Position numbers and translations under genes: made by a program
The notes under the pieces: generated by a model
The model's input: only the letters and a program-made list of their open reading frames with translations
Told to the model about the DNA's origin: nothing
Database searches by the model: none
Source of the DNA: Clostridiales bacterium
Lineage (GTDB): Bacteria; Bacillota; Clostridia; Christensenellales; Aristaeellaceae
Direction of reading: 5' to 3'
DNA length: 64,000 nucleotides
NCBI GenBank assembly: GCA_015056365.1
Contig: SVGM01000002.1
Location: 62,001-126,000, forward strand
Shown: positions 34,786-44,520 of the stretch, piece by piece
How the letters are laid out: every line of letters starts with the position of its first letter
Numbering within the stretch: position 1 is the stretch's first letter

Positions 34786-35883
34786 TTATTCAGTTGCCCC
34801 GTATTGTTCCCGCAGGGCCTGCAATTGGCTGGTACGCATGGGCGGATTGCAGTAATCGCAGTCAATCATGGCCGCATAGGGTTCCTCTTCCAACTCGCCG
34901 TAGGTAAAGCCGATCATCGGCCAGTTATAGGTGCCCACACGATAGCACTCTTCTGTGCGGTGATACACGTCCATCTGCTGGGGACTGTAATACAGCGGCG
35001 TGTCGGCAGCCGGGGTCGGCAGGCTTCTGCCAGCCTGAGCCTCCCAGATCGCCAGGCGGATGTTTTTCTGGCCAAACATTCTGCCCCACAGCCAGTTCAT
35101 ATTCACCCCTTCAGGTGAACGCCTGCGCTGCACGCGGATGCAGCCCTCGCTGGCAGGCTGACCAAGAAAGCGTTCCATATACCAGTAAACAGGCTTCGCA
35201 TCTTCGTCCAAAAAGTAAGGCACCTCATGAATCAAATCGCCGTCATTGAACCGGATGGCGTCGCTGCAGATCGCGCCGTTATCGGAAACAAAATCACCCA
35301 CATAGCTCACCAGGTGAAACTCGCCAGCATTGGTCTGCTGGGAAGGATGATCCTCATCGATGCCGCCGGTGGAAACCCGCAGGGTGGTCAACAGTTCGCC
35401 GTTACGGAATACATACATCCGCTGAACCAGCTTGTCCACTACCAGCCCGAAATCGGCCGATGATTTTCTCTCCTTCAGCAATTCGGTAGGCAGATAGCCC
35501 CTGACCATTTCATTATAGACGTCCACGCGAGAGGATTTCCCGGCACTGGTATAGCATTCCACATAGCTCCATCCATCGGGCAGATGCTCCAGCACATGCA
35601 CTCCCTGGGATTCGCAGGTCACCTCGCCCACCACTTCTGCCTTTTTGTTCGGCTCAGCGCGGAGCTGCACCTGTTTGCGCTGATTTCCCTTGACGTAGGT
35701 CATGGGCTGGGTGAGCATGGCCCAGACAGCCTGGGGATCGGAAATGTCCATGGGGGTTTCCCAGTAGCAATGTTCCTTGCCGCAGCTGTATGTACTGGGG
35801 AGTTGACTGGTATTCTCATCCGCCAGCGCAACGGTCGCTGGCAGCAGCGAGATGATCAGCGCTACCAGAACCAATTTTTTCAT
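34786..35883 (-). CDS. Secreted L,D-transpeptidase (YkuD) with SH3 domain
   Basis: A 365-residue exported enzyme that can form 3-3 cross-links in peptidoglycan or attach proteins. A signal peptide (residues 1-21, ending ALA) is followed by an SH3-like domain (about 60-135, RKQVQLRAEPNKKAEVVGEV) and the YkuD domain (about 150-285), with the catalytic Cys in QPASEGCIRV. The C-terminal 70 residues contain YHRTEEC and CDYCNPP, a Cys-rich tail likely to bind a metal. ATG 35883 is chosen because the signal peptide begins MKKLVLVALIISLL. Confidence 0.92.
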   Translation of the reverse strand: MKKLVLVALIISLLPATVALADENTSQLPSTYSCGKEHCYWETPMDISDPQAVWAMLTQPMTYVKGNQRKQVQLRAEPNKKAEVVGEVTCESQGVHVLEHLPDGWSYVECYTSAGKSSRVDVYNEMVRGYLPTELLKERKSSADFGLVVDKLVQRMYVFRNGELLTTLRVSTGGIDEDHPSQQTNAGEFHLVSYVGDFVSDNGAICSDAIRFNDGDLIHEVPYFLDEDAKPVYWYMERFLGQPASEGCIRVQRRRSPEGVNMNWLWGRMFGQKNIRLAIWEAQAGRSLPTPAADTPLYYSPQQMDVYHRTEECYRVGTYNWPMIGFTYGELEEEPYAAMIDCDYCNPPMRTSQLQALREQYGATE

Positions 35884-35919
35884 AAGCGTTCGTCCCTTCA
35901 CAAAAAACAACAAATGAGG

Positions 35920-36813
35920 TCAGGAACCTTTTTTGAGCGTGATCAGATGGATCTGAGGGGTGGCAAACAGCCTGACCGGGAAATGGCTGGTACCTACGCC
36001 GTTGCTTACCAGCACCGACGCACGGTTCTCCTCCATCCATCCGCTCATATAGCGGGTGCCTACGGCAGGCGACAGCTTCCTAAAGGGGCTCATGCCCAGC
36101 AGATTGACCTGTCCGCCATGCGTGTGGCCGAAAAGTGCAAGGTCAAACCAGTGGCTGTTGCCGTTTTTATCCCGGGCGTCCTGGATCTCAGGCAGCAGGT
36201 CGGGGGTGTGTCCCGCCAGAATCACAAAGTCATCCTGGCTCACCTGCGCGGCCACCTCCTCCACACGAGGGTAGCCGTTGTAGTAGTCGTCCACGCCGGC
36301 GATGTAAAGATACGTCTTGCCCAGCTTGATCGACGCCACATTATTGACAAGGGCGGTAACTCCCTTATTCTGCATCTCTGCCACCAGCAGGTTCAGGTTG
36401 CTTTCAGGCATGGTGCGGTCATGATTGCCCACCACCGCATATACGCCGAGCCTTGCCTGAATGTCCGGCATATTCTTGAAAAACTCGATTGCGCCGTAGC
36501 TGTCGTTGGCGTAGTCGCCGCCCAGGATGACCACGTCCGCACTCAGACCGTTGACCTTGCTGATCAGCCGGTTGACCCTGTCCTGGGAGAACCAGGGGCC
36601 CTGATGAATGTCGCTGAAATAAACGATGCGCAGATTTTTTAAGTTGTCCGGCAGGTCATGCACCTTGAGGGTGTACTCCTCCACCGTCAGGGTAGTGGCC
36701 CAGAAAAACGGTACTGCCAGCAGCACCAGCGCCACCAGTGTCCAGAATACCTGTGCGATGGAAATTCTGACACGCGGCTGGGGTTTTCGATACTTATACT
36801 GATAGCGCGCCAT
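35920..36813 (-). CDS. Membrane-anchored metallophosphoesterase
   Basis: A 297-residue calcineurin-like phosphoesterase. One N-terminal membrane helix (about 18-40) is followed by the complete two-metal site: SDIHQG, GGDYAND, GNHD and GHTHGGQ. The catalytic domain would face outside. Relatives are YkuE-type phosphodiesterases; substrate unknown. ATG 36813 is preceded by AAGGAGAC. The gene lies 36 bp upstream of the L,D-transpeptidase, so both may be cotranscribed and act on the envelope. Confidence 0.92.
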   Translation of the reverse strand: MARYQYKYRKPQPRVRISIAQVFWTLVALVLLAVPFFWATTLTVEEYTLKVHDLPDNLKNLRIVYFSDIHQGPWFSQDRVNRLISKVNGLSADVVILGGDYANDSYGAIEFFKNMPDIQARLGVYAVVGNHDRTMPESNLNLLVAEMQNKGVTALVNNVASIKLGKTYLYIAGVDDYYNGYPRVEEVAAQVSQDDFVILAGHTPDLLPEIQDARDKNGNSHWFDLALFGHTHGGQVNLLGMSPFRKLSPAVGTRYMSGWMEENRASVLVSNGVGTSHFPVRLFATPQIHLITLKKGS

Positions 36814-36863
36814 GGTCGTCTCCTTCCTTTTCGGGGGGATGGCAGCCGTGCCGCCTGGGATTG

Positions 36864-36892
36864 TTGACATTGTTACCTGTTCATTGTACACT
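36864..36892 (+). promoter_or_regulatory. Promoter of the flavin-reductase gene
   Basis: TTGACA (36864-36869) and TACACT (36887-36892) with a 17-bp spacer, 35 bp before the start codon. Confidence 0.78.
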
Positions 36893-36926
36893 CACACAAG
36901 AATGGAAACAAGGGGGATGTTGAAAA

Positions 36927-37547
36927 ATGGACAAAAATGTCAATAAGCCTTTCCGCTCCATTGGAGCCACCACTTATCTCAGCCCCGTCCCCGTGGTCAT
37001 GCTGGGCTGCGCTGATCCGGACAACAATATCAAGCCCAATCTGATCACCATCGCCTGGGCAGGAATCGTCAACTCCAAGCCGCCCATGATCTCTGTCAGC
37101 ATACGCAAGGAGCGCTACAGCCATGCCATCATCAGCCGCACCGGCGAGTTCACCGTCAACCTGACCAGCGAAGCCCTGTGCGAAGCCACCGACTACTGCG
37201 GCGTTAAAAGCGGCAGGGACGTGGATAAATTCGCCCAAATGGGTCTGACCCCCATCGCCGCCCCCGGGCTGAAGGCTGCCCCTGCCGTTGCGCAGGCGCC
37301 TGCCTTCCTCAGCTGCAAGGTGCGCGATATCATCGAGCTGGGCAGCCACGATCTCTTCCTGGCCGAAGTGATAGACGTGTGCGTAGCGGAGGAATATTTC
37401 ACCGAAAGCGGTGCCATCAATGAGGAAGCCATGAAGCTGGTCGGCTACGTCCACGGCAAATACCGCGGCCTGAGCGACGTGCTGGGTTTCTTCGGCTACT
37501 CCATCGCATCCGACGAAGCGCTGCGCCGCCGCGGCATGAAGCGTTGA
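36927..37547 (+). CDS. Flavin reductase family protein
   Basis: A 206-residue FMN-binding split-barrel protein. The core has GATTYLSPVPVVMLGC, NLITIAWAGIVNSKPP and HAIISRTGEFTVNL, the phosphate- and ring-binding parts of the family. Such proteins reduce flavins or act as flavoprotein domains; substrate unknown. GGGGGAT lies upstream. The YjjG gene follows 19 bp later on the same strand, so the pair shares the promoter. Confidence 0.93.
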   Translation: MDKNVNKPFRSIGATTYLSPVPVVMLGCADPDNNIKPNLITIAWAGIVNSKPPMISVSIRKERYSHAIISRTGEFTVNLTSEALCEATDYCGVKSGRDVDKFAQMGLTPIAAPGLKAAPAVAQAPAFLSCKVRDIIELGSHDLFLAEVIDVCVAEEYFTESGAINEEAMKLVGYVHGKYRGLSDVLGFFGYSIASDEALRRRGMKR

Positions 37548-37566
37548 TTTCAAGGAGGTACGCACC

Positions 37567-38253
37567 ATGGCCTATTCCGTCCTGCTGGCTGATGCCGACG
37601 GTACCCTGTTTGACTTTGCCGCCGGTGAAAAGGTAGCCATTTCTACCACCTTTGCCGCATTTCATATCCCTGACACGGAAGAAAACGTGTCCCTGTACCA
37701 CCGCGTCAACGACGCCCAGTGGAAAAAGCTGGAGCGGGGCGAAACCACCCAGGAAAAGCTGCGGGTAGACCGTTTCCGCGATTTCCTTGCGCTGACCGGG
37801 TATACGGCGGACGTCCATCAGCTGGCAGCCTTCTTTCCGGCTGAACTTGGCAAGCAGCGCATTCTTATCGACGGCGCGGAAACCTTCTGCCGCGAGGTCA
37901 GCCGGCATATGCCCATCTATCTGGTCACCAACGGCATCTCCTCTGTGCAACGGAGCCGCTTCACCGACTGTGTCCTCACGCCGTACCTGTCCGGGTTGAT
38001 TATCAGTGAAGAGATCGGCTATGCCAAGCCCCATCCCGCCATGCTGCACGCCGCCATGAGCGCCGCAGGCATCAGTGATCCCAGGCAGGCGGTCATGCTG
38101 GGCGACAGCATCACCGCGGACATTGCAGCAGCCAACAACGCAGGCGTGGACAGCATTCTGTTCACCAACGGCAAAACCGCACCCGAGGGTCATCCCGCCA
38201 CCTATACCGCCACGACCCTTGAAGATGCCAAAGCCATCATTCTCGGTGCGTAA
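37567..38253 (+). CDS. YjjG-family noncanonical pyrimidine nucleotidase (HAD)
   Basis: A 228-residue HAD-superfamily phosphatase. Motif I is ADADGTLFDF (nucleophile Asp), motif II VTNGISS, motif III the Lys of GYAKPHP, and motif IV MLGDSITADIAAA. The cap is the helical C1 type. YjjG relatives dephosphorylate mutagenic or damaged pyrimidine nucleotides, so a housecleaning role is likely. CAAGGAGG precedes the start. Its stop abuts the sfsA stop on the other strand with no gap. Confidence 0.92.
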   Translation: MAYSVLLADADGTLFDFAAGEKVAISTTFAAFHIPDTEENVSLYHRVNDAQWKKLERGETTQEKLRVDRFRDFLALTGYTADVHQLAAFFPAELGKQRILIDGAETFCREVSRHMPIYLVTNGISSVQRSRFTDCVLTPYLSGLIISEEIGYAKPHPAMLHAAMSAAGISDPRQAVMLGDSITADIAAANNAGVDSILFTNGKTAPEGHPATYTATTLEDAKAIILGA

Positions 38254-38949
38254 TCAGCCTTCCGGAAGGTCCAGACACACCGGCACCCGCTGACGGATCT
38301 CCAGGCTGTCCGGCGTTACGCAGCAGTCCAGCGCCAGCACCTGCACGCCGTTTGCCGCTGCCTGACGCAGCGCATGGCCAAAGGCAGGATGAGTCTGCCA
38401 ATTGGGGGCGAAGTCCACTGCGCCCTCCATCTGCACCACAAAGACTGCATAAGCTTCAAATCCTTCCCTGACGCAGGCCTCCAATTCTCCCAGATGCTTG
38501 ACGCCCCGCTGGGTAGGCGCATCCGGAAAGCGAACGCGGCCATTTTCCTCCAGAGTAACGCCCTTGACCTCCACAAAGGCGCGGCGTTCCCCGGATTGCA
38601 GGTAGAAGTCCAGCCGGGAGTCCCCGTGGATCACCTCGCCCTTCACCACATCGGGTCGGGGCAGCAGATGTCCCGCCCGCGCCCATTCACCAAATACCGC
38701 ATTGGGCGCAGCAGCATCCATATTGATCAGCCGCTCGCCCTTGTGGACAGCGATAAGGTCATAAGCCGTTTTCCGATTCGACGAATCCACTTTCTGAAGA
38801 TACACCCTTGCACCGGGCGTCAGCAGTTCTCTGCAGCGCCCGGTGTTTTTGACGTGACAGACCACTTCTTCACCGTCCAGCTCCACCACAGCCACAAAGC
38901 GATTGGGTCGGCTGATGAAACGGGCGGACAGAACGTTCTCGTATTTCAT
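38254..38949 (-). CDS. sfsA: DNA/RNA nuclease SfsA
   Basis: A 231-residue SfsA protein. The N-terminal OB-like part has SARFISRPNRFVAVVELDGE and CHVKNTGRCRELL. The nuclease core has DSRLDFYLQSGERRAFVEVKGVTLEE, whose acidic Glu and Lys residues match the PD-(D/E)XK motif. ATG 38949 has AGGAGG 5 bases upstream. The gene runs convergently into the YjjG gene. Confidence 0.94.
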   Translation of the reverse strand: MKYENVLSARFISRPNRFVAVVELDGEEVVCHVKNTGRCRELLTPGARVYLQKVDSSNRKTAYDLIAVHKGERLINMDAAAPNAVFGEWARAGHLLPRPDVVKGEVIHGDSRLDFYLQSGERRAFVEVKGVTLEENGRVRFPDAPTQRGVKHLGELEACVREGFEAYAVFVVQMEGAVDFAPNWQTHPAFGHALRQAAANGVQVLALDCCVTPDSLEIRQRVPVCLDLPEG

Positions 38950-38993
38950 ACTGCCTCCTAATAAAAATAGGAAATGCTTTTTTCGTCACTGGC

Positions 38994-39022
38994 ATGATAC
39001 CTGATCCCCAAACACTTGTCAA
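38994..39022 (-). promoter_or_regulatory. Promoter of sfsA
   Basis: On the minus strand TTGACA (39017-39022) and TATCAT (38994-38999) with a 17-bp spacer, 44 bp before sfsA. Confidence 0.8.
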
Positions 39023-39073
39023 CGCAAGGGGTTGCGGACGTTTTGCCCCTGTGCGGCAGCACGCCCGTTTTGC

Positions 39074-39102
39074 TTGACCTTCCTATGGGTTCGTGTTATC
39101 TT
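39074..39102 (+). promoter_or_regulatory. Promoter of the membrane/secreted/AAA trio
   Basis: TTGACC (39074-39079) and TATCTT (39097-39102) with a 17-bp spacer, 48 bp before the first gene. Confidence 0.68.
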
Positions 39103-39150
39103 TAAGAGTGGATAATTCCCTAATTCTTTGTTGGTTATGAGGTGCTTGCC

Positions 39151-40923
39151 ATGAGCGATCCCACGCCGCGCCGCCGTCGCAGCGAACGAACCGAGCAGCT
39201 GTACACCGCCCGTATGCTGCCTGATGAGGAGCAGTATACCCAAAACCAGCCCTCGTTTGACAGCATCCGTTTTGATGATCTCAAACCAGTCTCGCCCTTT
39301 GCGCGGCCTAAAGACCCGCAGCCGGCCGCTGACGCATCCGCTTTTATGCCCAACGAGCCCGAACCTGCCTACGACCTGTCCCAATACACGCCCAACGAGC
39401 AGGAAGAGATTCAGGCCATTCTGACCCAGCAGCCTGCGCCCGAGAAGCCCCGGGAAGAGATTTCCTTTGAAACGGACCACTCGGCCCTCACTGCCAATCT
39501 CTCCGCCTATTACCGCCGCGCTGCCAACGTATCACAGCAGGAGGAGGACGATCCTTTTGCCGATGCCAGATGGTCCAGCAGGAAGTTTATTGAGCCGGTG
39601 CGGAAAGAGAGCCCTGTTCAGATGATGCCTGCAGAGGACGCTATGCCGACAACGGCCAATATCTACCGGCCGCTGGACGCCAGCTGGGCAGAGGAAGACC
39701 GGCAGAGCATGATGGATGAGGAAGAATTCTTCAGCTATCAGGTGCAGGAGGAAGATCTTCCTGCGCCAGGCAAACGCCGCCGCAAACAGCACACGCTCAA
39801 AAACGTCCTGCTCATCGCTGCCGTTTTGGTTCTGGCGGGAATCGGTGTGTACCTCTTCCGGGATCAAATCTTCCCTCAGGAAGCAACGCCTTCGCCCACC
39901 TACCAGGTGCAGACTACGCCCCGGCCGGTTCGTGGCTACGACGCAGCCCCCGCCGTGGCGATCAGTGCCGACGCCAGCCAGTCCATCAGCCGCATCAGCG
40001 GAACGCTGGACATGGAACCCACCATGGTGAATGAAAGCAACATTCTGACCCGCAATCAGCGGGAGGACGGATTGTTCGATTTTTACCTTTTTGCCGCCAA
40101 GGACGGCCGGCTGCTGGGCTATTATGACGGCCTTGACGCTGAGGGGATGCTGCCGCTGAAAGACGGCGGCTTCTACGTAGCAATGCCCCCCTATCTGATC
40201 GACAAGGACGGCAAAGTCATGGTTTCCACCAAAGGCCTGGAGGAACTCACCGGTCACAGCATGACGGTGGGCCCCATGATGAACGGCTGGGCACAGATCG
40301 TGGCCGATGACGGCGACAGCAACCTGATCAATGCCGACGGCGAAACCTTGAGCCGCCTGTGGTTCAGCCGCAGCTTCCCCATGACGGGAGACGCTACCGT
40401 TGGCTACGCCGATACCGGTAACCTGTCCACTCCCGAAACCCGCTATACCCTGTATATTGCCACAGCGGAAGGAAACACCGTCAAGTGGCGTGATGCAGCC
40501 GACGATCAGGGCGTGGTGGCCTGCGCCATGGGCCTTGCATACCTGCAAAACGGCGAATTGTATCTACTGGATCAGGTGGTTCAGAACCCCGCAGCAGACC
40601 CGCTTTTGACCACTGATCAGCTCACCGTATACGCCGATTGCGACGCCATGGTGGTCCGGGATCCTCAGAGTGGCAAATATGCCCTGTATGTGCACGGCGA
40701 GCAGCATTACGACTTCCTGTACGACAGCATCCTGCCCGTGGAAAGCGAGATCGCCTGGCAGGGAACCACCTTCAACGGCCCTGCAGGACAAGCTACCGTT
40801 CTTTCAGTACGCGGTGCTGCCTATCCCCTGCCGCTGTCCCATTACTTCGTATTGACCCGGGACGGCGCTCAGGAGCATGTGGCGCTCTCCACCGGCTCCA
40901 ACTGCCCCATCATTCTGGATTAA
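39151..40923 (+). CDS. Membrane-anchored protein, unknown function
   Basis: A 590-residue single-pass protein. Residues 1-215 are acidic, Pro/Gln-rich and probably disordered in the cytoplasm (several QPxxNEPE-like stretches). A basic KRRRKQH stop-transfer signal is followed by one membrane helix (about 217-240, NVLLIAAVLVLAGIGVYLF), then a large outside domain (about 270-590) with beta-strand units such as DKDGKVMVSTKGLEEL and QPSGKYALYVHGE-like repeats, which resemble WG/beta-propeller blades. ATG 39151 is preceded by GAGGTG. The secreted-protein gene starts 24 bp downstream, so the two are cotranscribed. No known family is recognised. Confidence 0.8.
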   Translation: MSDPTPRRRRSERTEQLYTARMLPDEEQYTQNQPSFDSIRFDDLKPVSPFARPKDPQPAADASAFMPNEPEPAYDLSQYTPNEQEEIQAILTQQPAPEKPREEISFETDHSALTANLSAYYRRAANVSQQEEDDPFADARWSSRKFIEPVRKESPVQMMPAEDAMPTTANIYRPLDASWAEEDRQSMMDEEEFFSYQVQEEDLPAPGKRRRKQHTLKNVLLIAAVLVLAGIGVYLFRDQIFPQEATPSPTYQVQTTPRPVRGYDAAPAVAISADASQSISRISGTLDMEPTMVNESNILTRNQREDGLFDFYLFAAKDGRLLGYYDGLDAEGMLPLKDGGFYVAMPPYLIDKDGKVMVSTKGLEELTGHSMTVGPMMNGWAQIVADDGDSNLINADGETLSRLWFSRSFPMTGDATVGYADTGNLSTPETRYTLYIATAEGNTVKWRDAADDQGVVACAMGLAYLQNGELYLLDQVVQNPAADPLLTTDQLTVYADCDAMVVRDPQSGKYALYVHGEQHYDFLYDSILPVESEIAWQGTTFNGPAGQATVLSVRGAAYPLPLSHYFVLTRDGAQEHVALSTGSNCPIILD

Positions 40924-40947
40924 TTCCTGAGCATAGGAGGAATTAGC

Positions 40948-43101
40948 ATGAAACGAATTTGCGCAATGCTTCTGGCGCTGTGTCTTCTGGTGATGCCCAT
41001 GAGTTCGCTGTCCGAAACGTCTCAGGAGCTGAGCCAGGACGGCGTGACGATCCAGCGCCATCACGAGATCACCGAAACTGACCGGCAGCGCCTTGCCATC
41101 GACTACCCCAGCTTCATCTGCGAAGATCCTGCGCTGGAAGCCTTCCTGAACGAGACGGTATCGCAGCCCATCATCCAGCGCTGCGCCATGGCGGAACAGA
41201 CCGACGAAAGCGCCTATCAGGACGGCGCTGTGGATACCATCCGCAGCGGCTTTGCCGTATCGATGGACTTCCCCGGCCTTCTGTCCACAGAGGCTTCTTT
41301 CCGCTACAACGAAGCAGGCTCCAACATCGTTCAGATCGACTTTTTTTGGAGCATCGTTTCCCTTGCGCAGCAGCGCAGCGTAGATATTACCGAACTGTTC
41401 ACCGAGGATGCCAATATCATCCACGCCGCCATCCGCAATGCAGTGTTCATGCAGTGCGTTGCCGGCGGTTTCCTCAAGGCTGACATTTCCAGCTCCGCCG
41501 ATATTCCTCTGCCCAACTCCTATTTCCTCACGGCGGATGCGCTGCGCGTCATCTACGCCGCTGATTCCGTCAGCGATAATGCCCGTCTGGTGGATATTCC
41601 CTGGGACAGCCTCGGTCTGACGCTTTCTCCCCTGATGACCGGCGATGTGCTGGAGGACGATACCATCGTTTCCGAAGACGAGAAAGTGCTGACTGAGGAA
41701 ACCGCAGAAACCGACCCGGTCATTGCAGAAGACGCCGATGCCGTTTCCGAAGGCGACGAAGTGCTTGCCGAAGAAAACGATATGACTGACGAAATCATCG
41801 TGGAAGACGCCGACGCCGTTTCCGAAGGCGACGAAGTGCTTGCCGAAGAAGACGATATGACCGACGAAATCATCGTGGAAGACGCCGACGCCGTTTCCGA
41901 AGGCGTAGAAATGCTGAACGAAGAAGACGATATGACCGACGAAATCATCGTGGAAGACGCCGATGCCGTTTCCGAAGGCGTAGAAATGCTGAACGAAGAA
42001 GACGCTCCGGCCACTGCAGAAGCGATGGACGAGCCCACGATCATTACACAGCAAGAAGACGCCGTACCGGAGCAGGAGGCCGAGGACGTCTACACCTTTG
42101 TCACGGCAGAGCCCACCCCTGCGCAGATCACCATCGATCCCAATTTCACGCTGGCTCCGGTGATCACTCCCACGCCTGTCCCCCTTGCTGCAGATGACCA
42201 GACCATTGCCATGGTGCTGGAGCGCGGCCTGTGGAAGCAACTGGGCACCGACGGCAACACCTACTACCAGTTCACCGCAGATGGAAAGCTGCTGACGGTG
42301 CAGGTATCTGACTACACGCTGGATGGCGGCGTGCTGACCAGCGATGCGCTGGAGGGCAGCGTCACCCTTGGCGGCGACAGCGCCTTTACCCTGACGGACG
42401 AAGCTGGCAACCCCATCGGTTACGTGCTGAACCGACAGGCAATGCCCGTCTCGCCTGAAGAGCTGGTCACCCCCAGCCCCACCCCGACCCCCTCTCCCAC
42501 ACCAGTACCCACGCCCACTCCGGAACCCACCGCTACTCCAAGCCCTACGCCCACTGCTACGCCGGAACCCACCCCCACGCCGACTCCCTCTCCCACACCT
42601 ACCTTGTCTCCCTATGTGCAGGCGCTGATGGAAGCCCCCGACCTGCAGCCTCTAAGCGACGCCTCCTTTAAGGCAGTCAAAACCATGCCTGTGTACAGCG
42701 CGCCGTATGAGGATGCCTATCGGAGCGATGGCGCACAGGTGGATACCAACAGCCTGGTGGAAATCTACGGCGTGACCCACGATGGTTGGGTGCTGGTGTA
42801 TTACCCCATCGGTAACGGTTCCCGCGGCCGCATCGGCTACATCCGCAACGATACGCTGGCGGACGCCGAAGCCGTACAGCAGCTGGCTTTCACCGCCATC
42901 CCCATGCCCCTGACCAGCAACGCCAACGGCACCGAAGATCCCCTGACGGCTCAGGGCACCTCTGTAACGCTGAACAAGGGCGACGAGGTCACTCTGCTGG
43001 CCTTTATGGGCGAAAGCTGGGCCTATGTGGAGACCACCCGCGACAACCAGATCTACCGTGTATTTATCCCGCAAAATGCACTGATGACGGAGGATGAATA
43101 A
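40948..43101 (+). CDS. Large secreted protein with acidic repeats and SH3-like end
   Basis: A 717-residue exported protein of unknown function. A signal peptide (1-22) leads into a folded N-terminal domain (about 25-235, DUF3298-like character), then four tandem 25-residue acidic repeats (about 262-354, core [13 protein letters not shown]), a globular part (about 400-500), a Pro/Thr-rich spacer (about 508-556) like a wall-spanning stalk, and two SH3-like units (about 567-717). AGGAGG is 5 bases before ATG 40948. The repeats are also visible at DNA level with a 75-bp period. It overlaps the reading region of the next gene by a few bases. Confidence 0.82.
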   Translation: MKRICAMLLALCLLVMPMSSLSETSQELSQDGVTIQRHHEITETDRQRLAIDYPSFICEDPALEAFLNETVSQPIIQRCAMAEQTDESAYQDGAVDTIRSGFAVSMDFPGLLSTEASFRYNEAGSNIVQIDFFWSIVSLAQQRSVDITELFTEDANIIHAAIRNAVFMQCVAGGFLKADISSSADIPLPNSYFLTADALRVIYAADSVSDNARLVDIPWDSLGLTLSPLMTGDVLEDDTIVSEDEKVLTEETAETDPVIAEDADAVSEGDEVLAEENDMTDEIIVEDADAVSEGDEVLAEEDDMTDEIIVEDADAVSEGVEMLNEEDDMTDEIIVEDADAVSEGVEMLNEEDAPATAEAMDEPTIITQQEDAVPEQEAEDVYTFVTAEPTPAQITIDPNFTLAPVITPTPVPLAADDQTIAMVLERGLWKQLGTDGNTYYQFTADGKLLTVQVSDYTLDGGVLTSDALEGSVTLGGDSAFTLTDEAGNPIGYVLNRQAMPVSPEELVTPSPTPTPSPTPVPTPTPEPTATPSPTPTATPEPTPTPTPSPTPTLSPYVQALMEAPDLQPLSDASFKAVKTMPVYSAPYEDAYRSDGAQVDTNSLVEIYGVTHDGWVLVYYPIGNGSRGRIGYIRNDTLADAEAVQQLAFTAIPMPLTSNANGTEDPLTAQGTSVTLNKGDEVTLLAFMGESWAYVETTRDNQIYRVFIPQNALMTEDE
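41731..42005 (+). repeat. 75-bp tandem repeat inside the secreted-protein gene
   Basis: Copies begin at 41731, 41806, 41881 and 41956, all exactly 75 bp apart. The third and fourth copies share GTAGAAATGCTGAAC where the first two have GACGAAGTGCTTGCC. The near identity at DNA level, including synonymous positions, points to recent duplication, and length variation between strains is to be expected. Confidence 0.9.
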
Positions 43102-43102
43102 G

Positions 43103-44347
43103 ATGGCACGCGACCGCAAGGATGAGATTATCAAACTGCAAATGGAAGTCATCAGCCAGATGACGCAAAGCAACCTGCGCCGCATTGCCGACGACCTGTG
43201 GGGCCTGCCCGAAAACGGCAACGGTAATTCCGGGCTGACTGCGCCTTCCGGCACTACCTTTCCCGGCATGCCCAGCCTGAGCAGCCTACAGGTGAGCGGC
43301 AATCCCTTCCTGAACCAGCCCGACGTGCCTGCGCAGCCCAGCGTACCGCCGCAGCCCGCTGTTCCTGTGCAGCCCAGCGTGCCTGCCGCAGGAGCGGATC
43401 ACCAGGCAGCCGCTGCCGCTCAGCCCGCCGAAGCCGCTCAGCAGGAAGAACCTCCAGAGGATATCGAGGATCTGAAAAAGGAACTGAATGAATACATCGG
43501 ACTTGACACCATCAAAAAAGAAGTGGAGAGCCTGATCAATCTGGTGACCATCCAGAACATGCGCAAACAAAACGGTCTGCCTGTCAACGACCTGTCCCTG
43601 CACATGGTCTTCTCCGGCAACCCCGGCACCGGCAAAACCATGATCGCCCGCCTGATGGCTCGTATTTACAAGAGCCTTGGCATCCTCTCCAAGGGACATC
43701 TGGTGGAGGTGGACCGCAGCGGCCTGGTGGCTGGCTATGTGGGCCAGACCGCCATCAAAACGGACGAAGTGATCAAGAAAGCGCTGGGCGGCGTTCTCTT
43801 CATCGACGAAGCCTACACCCTGACCACCAAGGGCGGCAGCGATTACGGCCAAGAAGCCGTAGATACCCTGCTCAAAGCCATGGAGGATCACCGGGACGAC
43901 CTGATCGTCATCGTAGCGGGCTACATCGAGCTGATGGAAGAGTTTGTCCACTCCAACCCGGGGTTGGAAAGCCGTTTCAACCGTTTCCTGGACTTCAAGG
44001 ACTACACAATTGACGAGATGATCGCCATCTTTGAAATGCGCTGTGAAAAGAGCGGCTACACCCTTGCCAATGACGCCCGTGACTTGCTGCGCGGACTGCT
44101 GGCCCTGCTGAGCATTGACGTGAAGAGCTTCGGCAACGCCCGCGGCGTTCGCAACCTGTTCGAGCGCGCCGTCAGCGCACAGGCCAACCGCCTCGCCGCT
44201 CAGACCGAGCCCATCACCAAGGAGACCCTCATGCTCCTCACCGCCGACGATATCCGCGTTGCCGGCGGCGGCTCCGAGGATGGTTCGGAAGAAAAGGATA
44301 TGGTGGAAAAGATCATTGAGGCTGGGAAAGTCCGGGACGAAGCGTAA
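43103..44347 (+). CDS. AAA ATPase of the CbxX/CfxQ (SpoVK-like) family
   Basis: A 414-residue cytoplasmic ATPase. A charged helical N-terminus (1-40) and a Pro/Gln/Ala-rich linker (about 45-120) precede the AAA module. Walker A GNPGTGKT is near 172 and Walker B GGVLFIDEAY near 229, with an Arg finger in GLESRFNRFLDF and a lid ending LFERAVSAQANRL. CbxX-family members remodel protein partners, for example Rubisco, ESX substrates or sporulation proteins; here the partner is likely one of the two upstream proteins. GGAGG (43089-43093) fits ATG 43103; ATG 43094 would lack spacing. Confidence 0.93.
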   Translation: MARDRKDEIIKLQMEVISQMTQSNLRRIADDLWGLPENGNGNSGLTAPSGTTFPGMPSLSSLQVSGNPFLNQPDVPAQPSVPPQPAVPVQPSVPAAGADHQAAAAAQPAEAAQQEEPPEDIEDLKKELNEYIGLDTIKKEVESLINLVTIQNMRKQNGLPVNDLSLHMVFSGNPGTGKTMIARLMARIYKSLGILSKGHLVEVDRSGLVAGYVGQTAIKTDEVIKKALGGVLFIDEAYTLTTKGGSDYGQEAVDTLLKAMEDHRDDLIVIVAGYIELMEEFVHSNPGLESRFNRFLDFKDYTIDEMIAIFEMRCEKSGYTLANDARDLLRGLLALLSIDVKSFGNARGVRNLFERAVSAQANRLAAQTEPITKETLMLLTADDIRVAGGGSEDGSEEKDMVEKIIEAGKVRDEA

Positions 44348-44360
44348 ACAGGGGCGCTGT

Positions 44361-44520
44361 TCCGCAACCTCAGTCAGCGTTCTGGGCACTAACCGTGCCC
44401 AGCCCTTGCTTCAGTTGACGACTACGGGTCGCTAACGCCTACGTCGTTGTACCCACTGGACACAGACTTCTCTCCGTCGCCCTGTACCCTGCCAAAGGAA
44501 CTTAGTCCCTTTGGAAACTC
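44361..44520 (+). repeat. Dispersed intergenic repeat, copy A
   Basis: A GC-rich non-coding segment filling most of the gap between the AAA gene and ruvC. Its order of blocks (CCGCAACCTCAGTCAGCG, GTTCTGGGCACT, GCCCAGCCCTTGCTTC, an ACTGG-containing arm, CCCTG, then the hairpin CCAAAGG...CCTTTGG) is shared in the same order with the minus strand of 61677-61817. The end hairpin also resembles 50220-50242. Confidence 0.8.

Noticed and set aside
41731..42005. Repeat as CRISPR or minisatellite outside a gene
   Set aside because: It is in-frame coding sequence with a 25-codon period within the secreted protein.
40804..42240. 478-codon minus frame opposite the repeat-rich secreted gene
   Set aside because: Its repeated [16 protein letters not shown] blocks are the mirror of the 75-bp tandem repeat, not a separate protein.
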